The notes under the pieces are model-generated. The model saw nothing but the letters and a program-made list of their open reading frames with translations, was not told the origin of the DNA and did not search any database. The position numbers and the translations under genes are program-made. Source: Asaia bogorensis_B (GTDB lineage Bacteria; Pseudomonadota; Alphaproteobacteria; Acetobacterales; Acetobacteraceae). From it: a stretch of DNA of 64,000 nucleotides. The stretch lies in assembly GCF_900465315.1 (NCBI RefSeq), contig NZ_UBIX01000012.1; one strand, given 5' to 3'. Of this stretch, positions 44,968-53,382 are shown one piece after another (positions within the stretch are counted from its first letter, which is position 1; every line of letters starts with the position of its first letter).

Positions 44968-45285
44968 CATGCGCGTCTACCGACGCCCGAAGATCATCGT
45001 GGCCCATTCCGTCGGTGACAACACGGCGGGATGGGCTCAGCGGTCATCGCCTTTCACGCGCCCGTCGCTCGACGAGCAAGCAGTCCAACCTGATCGACAC
45101 GGGTCAAACGCTGGCATCCCGCACACTTCGTGCTGATGGCTGCTGCAAAATAGTACTTCCGACGGTCCCTGCGGGGCAGGCGGTAGCGCCTTCTATCCGA
45201 TGGGGCGGCCAGATAAGGGACGCCTGATTGGCAGAGGCAAGCGTTTGAAATGACCCCTTCTTCCAGTCGAACGAGAAAGTATTCC
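44968..45285. other. Intergenic region between copZ and copA ATPase
   Basis: About 318 bp with no supported gene. Short frames exist on both strands, none with a recognisable product; in particular I do not see a CueR gene. CCTGC-GGG-GCAGG forms a small hairpin near 45168-45180. Confidence 0.4.
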
Positions 45286-47646
45286 ATGAGCGCCAGCAGT
45301 CTTGATCTGGAAGTAACGGGTATGAGTTGCGCTGCCTGCGCGGCACGGCTGGAGAAAGTGCTCAACCGGCAGGATGGGCTGACGGCATCGGTCAATTTCG
45401 CATCCTCGCGCGCGATCATCTCCCGAGCGGATGAGGGGCCAGATCTCGGCGCCATTGAAAAGATCGTTGAGAAGGCGGGCTTCGGTCTTGGGCATCAGGA
45501 AGCACGATTTGCCATTGAGGGAATGAGCTGCGCCGCCTGCTCTGCGCGACTGGAAAAGGTGCTCAACCGCCTGCCGGGCGTCAGGGCAGCCGTCAATCTC
45601 GCCACGGAGACCGCGCAGATCGACTACATTGAAGGGGCGGTCACGGAGGATCGCCTCGTCGAGGCCGTTCGCAAGGCTGGCTTTACGGCAACCTTCACAG
45701 CGGACCAGCAGGGGCACGAAGCGCCTTCGAGAGAACCTGCAACGGCGCAGCGGGATCTCGCTATTATCGCCTTGTTCTGTATCCCGTTTGCCATCGAAAT
45801 GCTGGGTATGGCTGTTGGCGCCCATCACCTCATACCGCTCTGGTTTCAGGCGCTTTGTGCGAGTGTCGTACAGATCTATGGTGCCCGTCATTTCTATCGC
45901 AGTGCCTATCATGCGCTGCGAAGTGGCTCGGCCAATATGAACGTGCTGGTCTGTCTCGGGACGAGCATCGCCTACGGCTTCAGCATGGTTGTCACGCTTT
46001 GTGGGCTTGATCTGCCGGTCTATTTCGAGGCGAGCGCTTTCGTGATCCTCCTGATTTCGGTTGGAAGGCTTCTCGAGGCGAGGGCGCGTCAGAAAGCGGC
46101 TTCCGGTCTGGAAGCTCTGCTCAATCTGAGGCCGCAAACTGCCAACCGCGTAACCCCGAACGGCGTGGAAATCTGCGCTGTCGCTTCATTGCAACGCGGT
46201 GATGTGTTTGTGGTCCGCCCTGGTGAGGCTGTACCGGTTGATGGTGAGGTCATCGAGGGCGCAACCGAAATCAATGAGTCGATGCTCACGGGTGAGGCGG
46301 TGCCCGTCCTGCGTCAGGTTGGCGATATGGTTTTCGCCGGAACGCTCAACACGACGGGTGTCGTGCGCGCTCGTGCAACCGCGCTCGGGAGCGAGACCGC
46401 ACTGGCCCGCATCGTGGCGATGGTTTCGCGTGCGCAGGGATCGAAAGCCCCGATCCAGCGCCTGGCTGATCGTGTCTCGGCCATCTTCGTACCCACCATC
46501 ATCATCATCGCCCTGCTGACGTTCGTCATCGGTTGGCTGGCTACGCACGATGCGCAATGGAGCCTTGTCTCGGCCATATCGGTGCTCGTCATTGCCTGCC
46601 CCTGTTCCCTGGGCCTCGCGACGCCGACCGCGCTGATGGTCGGGACAGGAAAAGCGGCCTCTGCCGGTATCCTGTTCCGCAATGCTGAAGCGCTTGAGCG
46701 CGTTCATCGTCTCCGGGTTCTGGCCTTCGACAAGACAGGCACGCTCACGAAGGGGCAGCCTGAAGTCGAAGCGATTTATCCTGCAGAAAGGGTGACCGAG
46801 GCAGAACTTTTGGGGGTGGCAGCATCTCTGGAGGCCAACTCCGAGCATCCCTTGGCGAGGGCCATCATACTACGGGCAAGCGAAGCGGGGATTGCCTCCG
46901 CATACAGTCTGAACCATTTCCGCGCCGTGCCGGGCAAGGGGATCGAAGCAGTAGCAGAGGGAGAGACCTTTCTGCTTGGGACACCCGAATTCCTGCAAGA
47001 GCAGGGTATCATTATAGCGGCCCTGCCATTGGATGCCGAAACGCAGAGCATCGCCTGTATTGCACGCGGGGGCGTCTATCTTGGCGCCATAACCCTGTCT
47101 GACGGTCTGCGCCCGGAAGCCGCGGCCATTGTTTCCTGGCTTCGCAAGCAGTCGATCGAAACGATCATGCTGACAGGCGATCGCGAGGCGGTTGCTGCGC
47201 GGGTCGCCCGGGAAGCAGGTATTAACGAGATCAGAGCCTCACTTCGGCCCGAAGGCAAGGTTTCTGCGGTGCAGGCGTTGCGCGGTGAGGGTCGTCTGGT
47301 TGGTATGGCTGGGGATGGCATCAATGATGCGCCTGCTTTGGCCGCTGCGGATATCAGCATCGCAATTGGCTCGGGCTCCGCCGCGGCGCTGGAGACGGCA
47401 GATCTCGTCCTGATGAGTGCGGATCTGCGTGCTATCCCGGATGCTCTGTCCATCTCCAGGGCTACTGTCGGCAAGATCAGGCAGAATCTCGTTTTTGCCT
47501 TTGGCTATAACGTAGCGGCCATACCTCTTGCAGCCTGCGGACTGCTGGACCCGGTAATTGCCGGCGGGGCCATGGCGCTTAGCTCCGTCTCGGTTGTCAC
47601 CAACTCACTACTTCTCAATCGCTGGCGCTCACAACGATCCCCCTAA
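45286..47646 (+). CDS. copA: Copper-exporting P-type ATPase
   Basis: A 786-residue P1B-type ATPase that pumps Cu(I) out of the cytoplasm. It has two N-terminal HMA domains (GMSCAAC near residues 11 and 85), the membrane CPC motif (VIACPCSLGLATPTALM), the phosphorylation motif DKTGTLTKG, TGEAVPV, MLTGD and GDGINDAPAL. The first in-frame ATG is at 45250, but the one at 45286 gives the usual short N-terminus ahead of the first HMA domain. It converges on the DUF2141/carotenoid operon. Copper specificity follows from CPC and the copZ neighbour. Confidence 0.95.
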   Translation: MSASSLDLEVTGMSCAACAARLEKVLNRQDGLTASVNFASSRAIISRADEGPDLGAIEKIVEKAGFGLGHQEARFAIEGMSCAACSARLEKVLNRLPGVRAAVNLATETAQIDYIEGAVTEDRLVEAVRKAGFTATFTADQQGHEAPSREPATAQRDLAIIALFCIPFAIEMLGMAVGAHHLIPLWFQALCASVVQIYGARHFYRSAYHALRSGSANMNVLVCLGTSIAYGFSMVVTLCGLDLPVYFEASAFVILLISVGRLLEARARQKAASGLEALLNLRPQTANRVTPNGVEICAVASLQRGDVFVVRPGEAVPVDGEVIEGATEINESMLTGEAVPVLRQVGDMVFAGTLNTTGVVRARATALGSETALARIVAMVSRAQGSKAPIQRLADRVSAIFVPTIIIIALLTFVIGWLATHDAQWSLVSAISVLVIACPCSLGLATPTALMVGTGKAASAGILFRNAEALERVHRLRVLAFDKTGTLTKGQPEVEAIYPAERVTEAELLGVAASLEANSEHPLARAIILRASEAGIASAYSLNHFRAVPGKGIEAVAEGETFLLGTPEFLQEQGIIIAALPLDAETQSIACIARGGVYLGAITLSDGLRPEAAAIVSWLRKQSIETIMLTGDREAVAARVAREAGINEIRASLRPEGKVSAVQALRGEGRLVGMAGDGINDAPALAAADISIAIGSGSAAALETADLVLMSADLRAIPDALSISRATVGKIRQNLVFAFGYNVAAIPLAACGLLDPVIAGGAMALSSVSVVTNSLLLNRWRSQRSP

Positions 47647-47672
47647 TCGATGCAGCGCCGAGCGGGGAAGCC

Positions 47673-48101
47673 TCAGTGTGTGATCAGGCTGACCTTGAGT
47701 GCACCACCCTCGGGTGTCAGTCTAACAGCGCAATCGTCGAAGCTCGGCGGCCCGAAACGGACGCTCGGATCCCGTGAAAACCCTATGGGCTCCTTCGGTA
47801 TGCCAATAAACGAGCGGTCGAGCCGGGCATTGCCGTTGCGGTCCTGATAGGCCTGTACGGCATATACGCCTGCCGGTATGTCAGCAAAATTCACGGTAAC
47901 GTCTGGCGTAGATGATTTCACCTCAGCATGAAATTTACAGCTGGGCTTGAGGAACTCATCCTCCGTGCAGATCGCAACCTTGATGGTACCAACGTCATCG
48001 GGGACGTTTCCAATAACCGCCTGAACGGGGCCTGCTACGGCCGTGAGAGGGGCGAGCGGCAGGGCCATGAGGGTGGCGAGCAGACCAAGTTCAGGTTTCA
48101 T
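47673..48101 (-). CDS. DUF2141 secreted protein of the carotenoid operon
   Basis: A 142-residue DUF2141 protein. A signal peptide (GLLATLMALPLAPLTAVA) is followed by the conserved GTIKVAIC, FADIPAGVYAVQAYQDRNGNARLD and GFSRDPSVRFGPPSF motifs. The start ATG at 48101 overlaps the end of the glycosyltransferase gene by 11 bp and has AAGGA before it. DUF2141 proteins have a transthyretin-like fold and no settled function. It is the last gene of the carotenoid operon. Confidence 0.85.
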   Translation of the reverse strand: MKPELGLLATLMALPLAPLTAVAGPVQAVIGNVPDDVGTIKVAICTEDEFLKPSCKFHAEVKSSTPDVTVNFADIPAGVYAVQAYQDRNGNARLDRSFIGIPKEPIGFSRDPSVRFGPPSFDDCAVRLTPEGGALKVSLITH

Positions 48102-49212
48102 AATATCGTCCTTTCCAGGTGACAGGGCGTCCAAGCACATGCCTCAGGCGGGCGTGAAACTGGATGAAAAGCAGCATGAACACCCCGACCGGACTGGCGA
48201 GAACGGTGCGTAACCCCTGCTGACACCGCAGCGCCACCAGCAGACGCAGTGCAAGGCTCGCCAATCGCGCAAACTGCATCGTCGGGGTGCCACGAAGCAG
48301 GAAGGGCAGGATATGCCCCCCGCCCAGCAGGAGCGTCCATATGGGCAGGGCGACAGGGCCGGCCAAGCCTTCCACAGCGTTCTTCATCAATCCTGCATAG
48401 ACCTCGCGCCCATTGCGGTACATCCGGCATGTGGCGAGATCGGTGGCATCGATCAGCCGTGTGCGAAAACCTGCCCGACGCATTTCTCGTGCCAGAGCAA
48501 GGCCGTCGTGAAGCTTGTCCCGTATCTGCCCATGGCCACCGCTCTGACGATAGGCCTCTGCCTTGACCATGACCAGTTGCCCGCAGGCTGCGGCAAGGGC
48601 GGGTGTGCGACCCTTGTCGAAAACAAGTGGCAGATAACCGAAAAGAAGGACATCGATGAAGGGCAGGAGCAGCCATTCAAAGCCCGAGCGCATCTCCTGG
48701 CGTGGTACACCGCTGATCAGTGACGGGGCGTGTGTGCCTTCGGTAACTGCCAGCAGCCGTGGTATTGCCCGTTCTTCCAGTCGTACATCGGCATCGATGA
48801 ACAGAAACCATTCCTGGGTGGCGGCGGCAGCAAGCTGGGCGCAGGCATGGTTCTTGCCACACCAGCCTTCAGGAAGAGGGCGCCCGTGCAGCAGCCGTAC
48901 ACGTTTGTCGGCGATGGCTTCGACACGCGCCGCGGTATCGTCCTGAGAGCCATCATCGAGCACCAGAACCTCGCGCACCGTAGGGCCGTTTGCGAGAACG
49001 GCGATGATGGCCATCTCGATCTGTGCCCCTTCGTTGCGTGCGGGAATAAGCACAGAGATACCGGCGCTGCGGGCATTTGAACGTGAGGGTGCGCGGCTCA
49101 GGGCACGCAGGTTGAGCAACCCGACCAACAACGGAAAGGCTGCAAGGGCTGCGATGGTCAGTTCACCCCGCGTCGGGGCTGAACGTTCAGCGCCGTGCGT
49201 GACGTGGGTCAT
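48091..49212 (-). CDS. crtQ: CrtQ-like glycosyltransferase (GT2)
   Basis: A 373-residue family 2 glycosyltransferase. The nucleotide-sugar region has the motifs ISVLIPARNEGA, VLVLDDGSQDDT, LPEGWCGKNHACAQLA and the D-x-D in LFIDADVRLE. Hydrophobic segments lie near both termini. The GWCGKNHAC motif is typical of hopene/carotenoid-associated glycosyltransferases such as CrtQ of staphyloxanthin synthesis. It overlaps the acyltransferase gene by 26 bp. Its substrate is probably the C30 carotenoic acid made by upstream gene products. Confidence 0.85.
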   Translation of the reverse strand: MTHVTHGAERSAPTRGELTIAALAAFPLLVGLLNLRALSRAPSRSNARSAGISVLIPARNEGAQIEMAIIAVLANGPTVREVLVLDDGSQDDTAARVEAIADKRVRLLHGRPLPEGWCGKNHACAQLAAAATQEWFLFIDADVRLEERAIPRLLAVTEGTHAPSLISGVPRQEMRSGFEWLLLPFIDVLLFGYLPLVFDKGRTPALAAACGQLVMVKAEAYRQSGGHGQIRDKLHDGLALAREMRRAGFRTRLIDATDLATCRMYRNGREVYAGLMKNAVEGLAGPVALPIWTLLLGGGHILPFLLRGTPTMQFARLASLALRLLVALRCQQGLRTVLASPVGVFMLLFIQFHARLRHVLGRPVTWKGRYYET

Positions 49213-50023
49213 GTTTTTCCCTCCTCATCAGGCTGCTGAATTTCTGAAGCTGGGCATACAACCCGCCCATGCTGGATCGCCCTTCGAGGAGAAGTCGGAA
49301 ACGTACATGCTCGCGTGTGATGACATCTGCTGCCAGAGCATCCTGTGTCGCCTCAAGAGCGTCCTCCAGAAACGCGTGATTGGCTGTGAGGCTGCCGGGC
49401 AGGCTGGAATGAGGCACAGGCTGGCCGAAACGTATGAATACTTCTGCCCGACTTTCGGAGCCGTATGCATATTCGATTGCAACCGGGATGATCACGCAGT
49501 CTGTCGCCTGACTGGCAATATGAGCCAAGCCCGGCTTGAGCCTGACGGGTCGCAGGCGGACATCGGTAAATTGCCCTTGTGCAGTGAGCCAGAAAACGCC
49601 GCCACTGTTCAGGATCGCTACGGAGTGGTGCAGGAACCGCCGTAGCGAGCCATGCGATGAGGGATCAAGCGGCAGAAACCCGGCGCGATTGAGAGTAGGG
49701 TAACGCTCGAGCGTCCGGGCATCTATCGGGCCGAAGCCCGGTCGGCCGGGCATGAAATGCGACTGAAGCAACGCAAACAGGGCAGGGTCCCACCAGCCGG
49801 GATGGTTGCTGTAGAAAATAGTACCGGATGCTCGGGACGCGTCTGGCTTATGTCCCGACCACTGCACGGAGGCAAAATGACGGGTAAGGCGTTGCCTGAG
49901 GGCCCTTGTGATCCAATACGTGAGAAATGGAGATCGGCCATAGGCCGTCTCCAGTCCCGGTCGCCACGCATCAACACGGTTGCCGCGTGACAACTCAGCC
50001 AGCCGCGCTGCGTGATGCTGCAC
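49187..50023 (-). CDS. crtO: CrtO-like acyltransferase
   Basis: A 278-residue membrane-associated acyltransferase of the PlsC-like superfamily. The catalytic H-x4-D is visible as NHPGWWDPA, and FLPLDPSSHGSLRRFL and VSGGVFWLTAQGQFTD-like segments follow. Between desaturase and glycosyltransferase genes, it should attach a fatty acyl chain to the glycosylated carotenoid, as CrtO does in staphyloxanthin. The gene name is assigned by that context; a phospholipid acyltransferase is the alternative. Confidence 0.78.
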   Translation of the reverse strand: MQHHAARLAELSRGNRVDAWRPGLETAYGRSPFLTYWITRALRQRLTRHFASVQWSGHKPDASRASGTIFYSNHPGWWDPALFALLQSHFMPGRPGFGPIDARTLERYPTLNRAGFLPLDPSSHGSLRRFLHHSVAILNSGGVFWLTAQGQFTDVRLRPVRLKPGLAHIASQATDCVIIPVAIEYAYGSESRAEVFIRFGQPVPHSSLPGSLTANHAFLEDALEATQDALAADVITREHVRFRLLLEGRSSMGGLYAQLQKFSSLMRREKHDPRHARR

Positions 50024-51569
50024 CCGATGGGGCTACGGGCGCGGGGCTATCCGTGTCTAGGCAATCCGCAGCGATCCAGCCCGACATGAGCGCCATAGGC
50101 ATGCCGGGGCCCGGATGAGCGCTGCCACCCGCCATATACAGCCCTGAAATGTCGTCCGACCGGTTTGCAGGCTTGAAGCCGCCGCTCAGCTTCCCATGGC
50201 TGGCAAGGCCATAAATGGCACCCGCCTGAGGTGAGTATCTCGTATGAATATCCATTGGGGTCAGGTGGTGTTCTGCCACGATACGCTCTTCGATATCAGG
50301 CATACCGCCCGCTTTCTTCAGCTTGTCGAGGATGACCTGACGATAACCCTGGAACATCTCGGTCCAGTTCTGGCCGGGGCGCAGATACGGCGTGTGCACC
50401 AGCACATAAAGGGCCTCTCCACCTTCCGGCGCAGTTTGCGGCTCGGTCCTGGCAGGCGCAGCAAGATAGCAGGTCGGGTCCGGGGCGGGGCGGCCCTGGT
50501 GATAGATCGCATCGAATTCCTCTTCCGCATCGCGCGAGAAGACGAAATTGTGGTGGGCAAGGTGCTCATAGGTCTTGTTCAGACCCAGATAAAGCACAAC
50601 GCCCGAGCACGCGGGCTCGCGAGACTTCCACTGGCGACGGAACTGGCGAAAGGCCTTTGGTGCGGCCTTGCGATCGATCAGTTCATACATGGTACGCACG
50701 CTGTCCATGTTCGACACGACAGCCGATGCAGCAATGGTTTCGCCGGATTGCGTCTCGACACCATGGACCCGTTTTGCGTCGTGCAGGATGCGCTTGATAC
50801 GGCAGTTGGTGCGAAACACGACGCCATTCTCTTCGGCGATCTTACGCAAGGCAACGGGTACCGCGCGCGTGCCGCCTATCGGATACCAGATGCCTTCATC
50901 AACCTGCATATGGGCAATACCGGTCAGTACCGCCGGCGCCTGGAGGGGGTTAGAGCCCACATATTGCGTGAAATGATCGAAAACCTGCACAGCCTGCAGG
51001 TTGGTGATGCGCTTTCTGATTTCTTGCCCAAGCGTAGAATGCATACGCAATGCGAGGACGTCTCGCAGTGTCTTGGGCGCAAAAGTCTCACCGATATTCA
51101 TGGTGTCGCGCAGTCCGCCAACGGATTTCCAGAATACGAAACGCCGCGAGATATCATGAAGTCGCTCGCTGACCTTGAGCAGATCCTCATAACCGGCTCC
51201 ATCGCCAGGCTTACGTTTTTCCAGTTCCTCTGACATGAAGGCAATGTCCTCAACCAGATCGAGGGGCTGGCCTTCGTCAAAGAAGCAGCGCCATTGCGGA
51301 TCCAGACGACGCAGGTCCAGACGATCCTCCATACGCAGGCCGCTTTCGGCGATGATGCGGCGCAGCACGGAGGGAAGCGTGAGAATGGTCGGTCCCATAT
51401 CGAAACGGAACCCATCCTGATTATGCTCGGCCGCCTTGCCGCCCGTCCAGTCATTGGCCTCGCATACGATCACCTCGTGACCACGGGCGCTTAGCGTGCA
51501 GGCGGCGGCCAATCCCCCGAGCCCCGCCCCGATGATGACTATGGGTGCTCGCTTCGTCGTATTCAGCAT
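49995..51569 (-). CDS. crtP: CrtP-like carotenoid oxidase/desaturase
   Basis: A 524-residue FAD-dependent CrtI/CrtN/CrtP-superfamily enzyme. The FAD motif is VIIGAGLGGLAAACTL, with GFRFDMGPTILTLPS and the C-terminal GLYMAGGSAHPGPGMPMAL motif. It is a paralogue of the neighbouring protein encoded at 51585-53192. I call it the CrtP-like oxidase because of its order, but which paralogue desaturates and which oxidises the end methyl group is not certain. It overlaps the acyltransferase gene by 29 bp. Confidence 0.82.
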   Translation of the reverse strand: MLNTTKRAPIVIIGAGLGGLAAACTLSARGHEVIVCEANDWTGGKAAEHNQDGFRFDMGPTILTLPSVLRRIIAESGLRMEDRLDLRRLDPQWRCFFDEGQPLDLVEDIAFMSEELEKRKPGDGAGYEDLLKVSERLHDISRRFVFWKSVGGLRDTMNIGETFAPKTLRDVLALRMHSTLGQEIRKRITNLQAVQVFDHFTQYVGSNPLQAPAVLTGIAHMQVDEGIWYPIGGTRAVPVALRKIAEENGVVFRTNCRIKRILHDAKRVHGVETQSGETIAASAVVSNMDSVRTMYELIDRKAAPKAFRQFRRQWKSREPACSGVVLYLGLNKTYEHLAHHNFVFSRDAEEEFDAIYHQGRPAPDPTCYLAAPARTEPQTAPEGGEALYVLVHTPYLRPGQNWTEMFQGYRQVILDKLKKAGGMPDIEERIVAEHHLTPMDIHTRYSPQAGAIYGLASHGKLSGGFKPANRSDDISGLYMAGGSAHPGPGMPMALMSGWIAADCLDTDSPAPVAPSGAASRSAAG

Positions 51570-51584
51570 GGAATTCTCTTCCGC

Positions 51585-53192
51585 TCAGGCGTGGCCACCG
51601 GTACATTCTGGCATCAGGTGCAGACCCGGAGGTGGGGTCTCGATAATCGTCGCTGGCGCCTTGGCCAGATCTTCGATGAGGAGCGTCGCACTGATGCGTG
51701 CCCCCTCGAAAATGACGGGCAGGCCACTACCAGGATGAGTGCCGCCGCCCGCAAGATAAACGCCTTTTACGTCTTCAAACCGATTATGGGGGCGTCTATG
51801 CAGCATCTGCCCAAGCGAGTGCGCCATATTGAACACCGCACCACGATGGACATCGTGTTCCTCCTGCCATTGCAGCGGGGTGATGGTTTTCTCGACCAGG
51901 ATGCGCTCTTCTATATCGCCAAACCCCGCATCACGAAGACGCTGGAAGACGATCTGGCGCGCCTGCGCTGTGTTGGCCTCATCCCACTCGAAGCCATCCT
52001 CGCGCAGATTGCCGACCGGCATGAGAACGTAGAGAGCCGAGCATCCTTCAGGCGCCTGACCGGGGTCTGTCACACACGCGTTTTGGATATAAAGGGACGC
52101 CTTGGACGAGATCTGTTTACCTGCCTCGATCTCGGCAAAATTGTTCTCATAATCGCTGGAAAGGAAAATGGTGTGATGAGCGTGATCGGGCAGACTGCCC
52201 TTGAGGCCCAGATACATCATGAACGTCGAGCAGGAGAATTTCCTGCTGGCGATATTCTCATCGCTCCATTTCTTGCGTGAATCGTCTGGCAAAAGGGCAG
52301 AGATGGTGCGGGCAAAATCGCCGTTGACAACAACTGCATCGACCGGAACGGCACTTCCGTTCGCCACAATCCCGGTCGCCTTGCCCTTGCTGGTCTCGAT
52401 TGTATCAACGGCACAGTTGAGTTCGATACGGACCCCCATGGTCGTAGCTGCCTGCGCCATAGCGGCCATGACGGCCTCGGTCCCACCTTTGGGGTGATAG
52501 ATACCGAACTCGTGCTCCATGAAGCTCAGGATAGTAAAGAGCGAAGGACACCGGTAGGGCGACATGCCCAGATATTTGCTCTGAAACGAAAAGGCGAGAC
52601 GCGTGCGCGGGTCGCTGAAGTAGCGTGACAGGTCCTTGTCGATGGAAGAGAACGGCGAAAGAACCGGAAGCGCCTTGAGCATGTCAGGCTTGAACAGGTC
52701 AAAGACGGAGTTGAAAGGTCGCTGAAGAGGCGCGATGAAACGCTCGAATTTATTCCTGTTATCGGCGAGGAAGCGTCTCACCTGTCTCGCATCCTGCGGC
52801 GAGATCTTGGCTATTTCCTCTTCAAGACGCTGTGGATCGGTCGTCAGCGAGAGGTTAGGACCATCTTCAAAGTGCAGATCGTAAAGGTGATGGAGCCTTT
52901 CGAGCTCAACCATCTCATCGAACTTGAACCCACATTGCGCGAAAATCTCACGGATAATCTCTGGGTAAAGAAAGAAGGTCGGGCCGGTGTCGAAACGGAA
53001 GCCCTCGAGCTCGATACATGACGAGCGACCACCGATCCTGTCACCTTTTTCGTAGATCGTGACATTGGCGCCGGCATGGGCGAGCAGCATGGCCGAGGCG
53101 AGGCCTCCCGGCCCGGCGCCAATAACGGCGACATTGCGCGAATGAAGCCGGTGGCAAGAATGCTGGGTGCCCGGGGAAGTGGTAGAGACCAT
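51585..53192 (-). CDS. crtN: CrtN-like C30 carotenoid desaturase
   Basis: A 535-residue FAD-dependent desaturase of the CrtN/CrtI superfamily. The FAD motif is VAVIGAGPGGLASAMLLAHAG. GFRFDTGPTFFLYPE, SPYRCPSLFTILSFMEHEFG and the C-terminal GVYLAGGGTHPGSGLPVIFEGARI follow. It should desaturate a C30 precursor (4,4'-diapophytoene or squalene-derived). The start is uncertain: ATG 53192 has AGGA 11 bases upstream; ATG 53231 would add 13 residues. It lies 15 bp from the CrtP-like gene. Confidence 0.84.
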   Translation of the reverse strand: MVSTTSPGTQHSCHRLHSRNVAVIGAGPGGLASAMLLAHAGANVTIYEKGDRIGGRSSCIELEGFRFDTGPTFFLYPEIIREIFAQCGFKFDEMVELERLHHLYDLHFEDGPNLSLTTDPQRLEEEIAKISPQDARQVRRFLADNRNKFERFIAPLQRPFNSVFDLFKPDMLKALPVLSPFSSIDKDLSRYFSDPRTRLAFSFQSKYLGMSPYRCPSLFTILSFMEHEFGIYHPKGGTEAVMAAMAQAATTMGVRIELNCAVDTIETSKGKATGIVANGSAVPVDAVVVNGDFARTISALLPDDSRKKWSDENIASRKFSCSTFMMYLGLKGSLPDHAHHTIFLSSDYENNFAEIEAGKQISSKASLYIQNACVTDPGQAPEGCSALYVLMPVGNLREDGFEWDEANTAQARQIVFQRLRDAGFGDIEERILVEKTITPLQWQEEHDVHRGAVFNMAHSLGQMLHRRPHNRFEDVKGVYLAGGGTHPGSGLPVIFEGARISATLLIEDLAKAPATIIETPPPGLHLMPECTGGHA

Positions 53193-53382
53193 GAGGCGCA
53201 GGGTCCTGACAGGATAACGGAATGGCAACATTCCGAGGTATTAACGAAAGATGATGATCCCGAGGCCGCACACCCCGTTATTTCGCTTGGAAGTTGTCCG
53301 CCTGCGGCGCGTCGCCCGAGCAGATGCATCCGGCCTCTTCATCAACGGACCGTGATCGATCAGGTTTCGTCGTTAACGATCT

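Noticed and set aside
44968..45285. CueR-type regulator between copZ and the copper ATPase
   Set aside because: Short frames on both strands were read; none shows a MerR-type helix-turn-helix or the metal-binding Cys pair.
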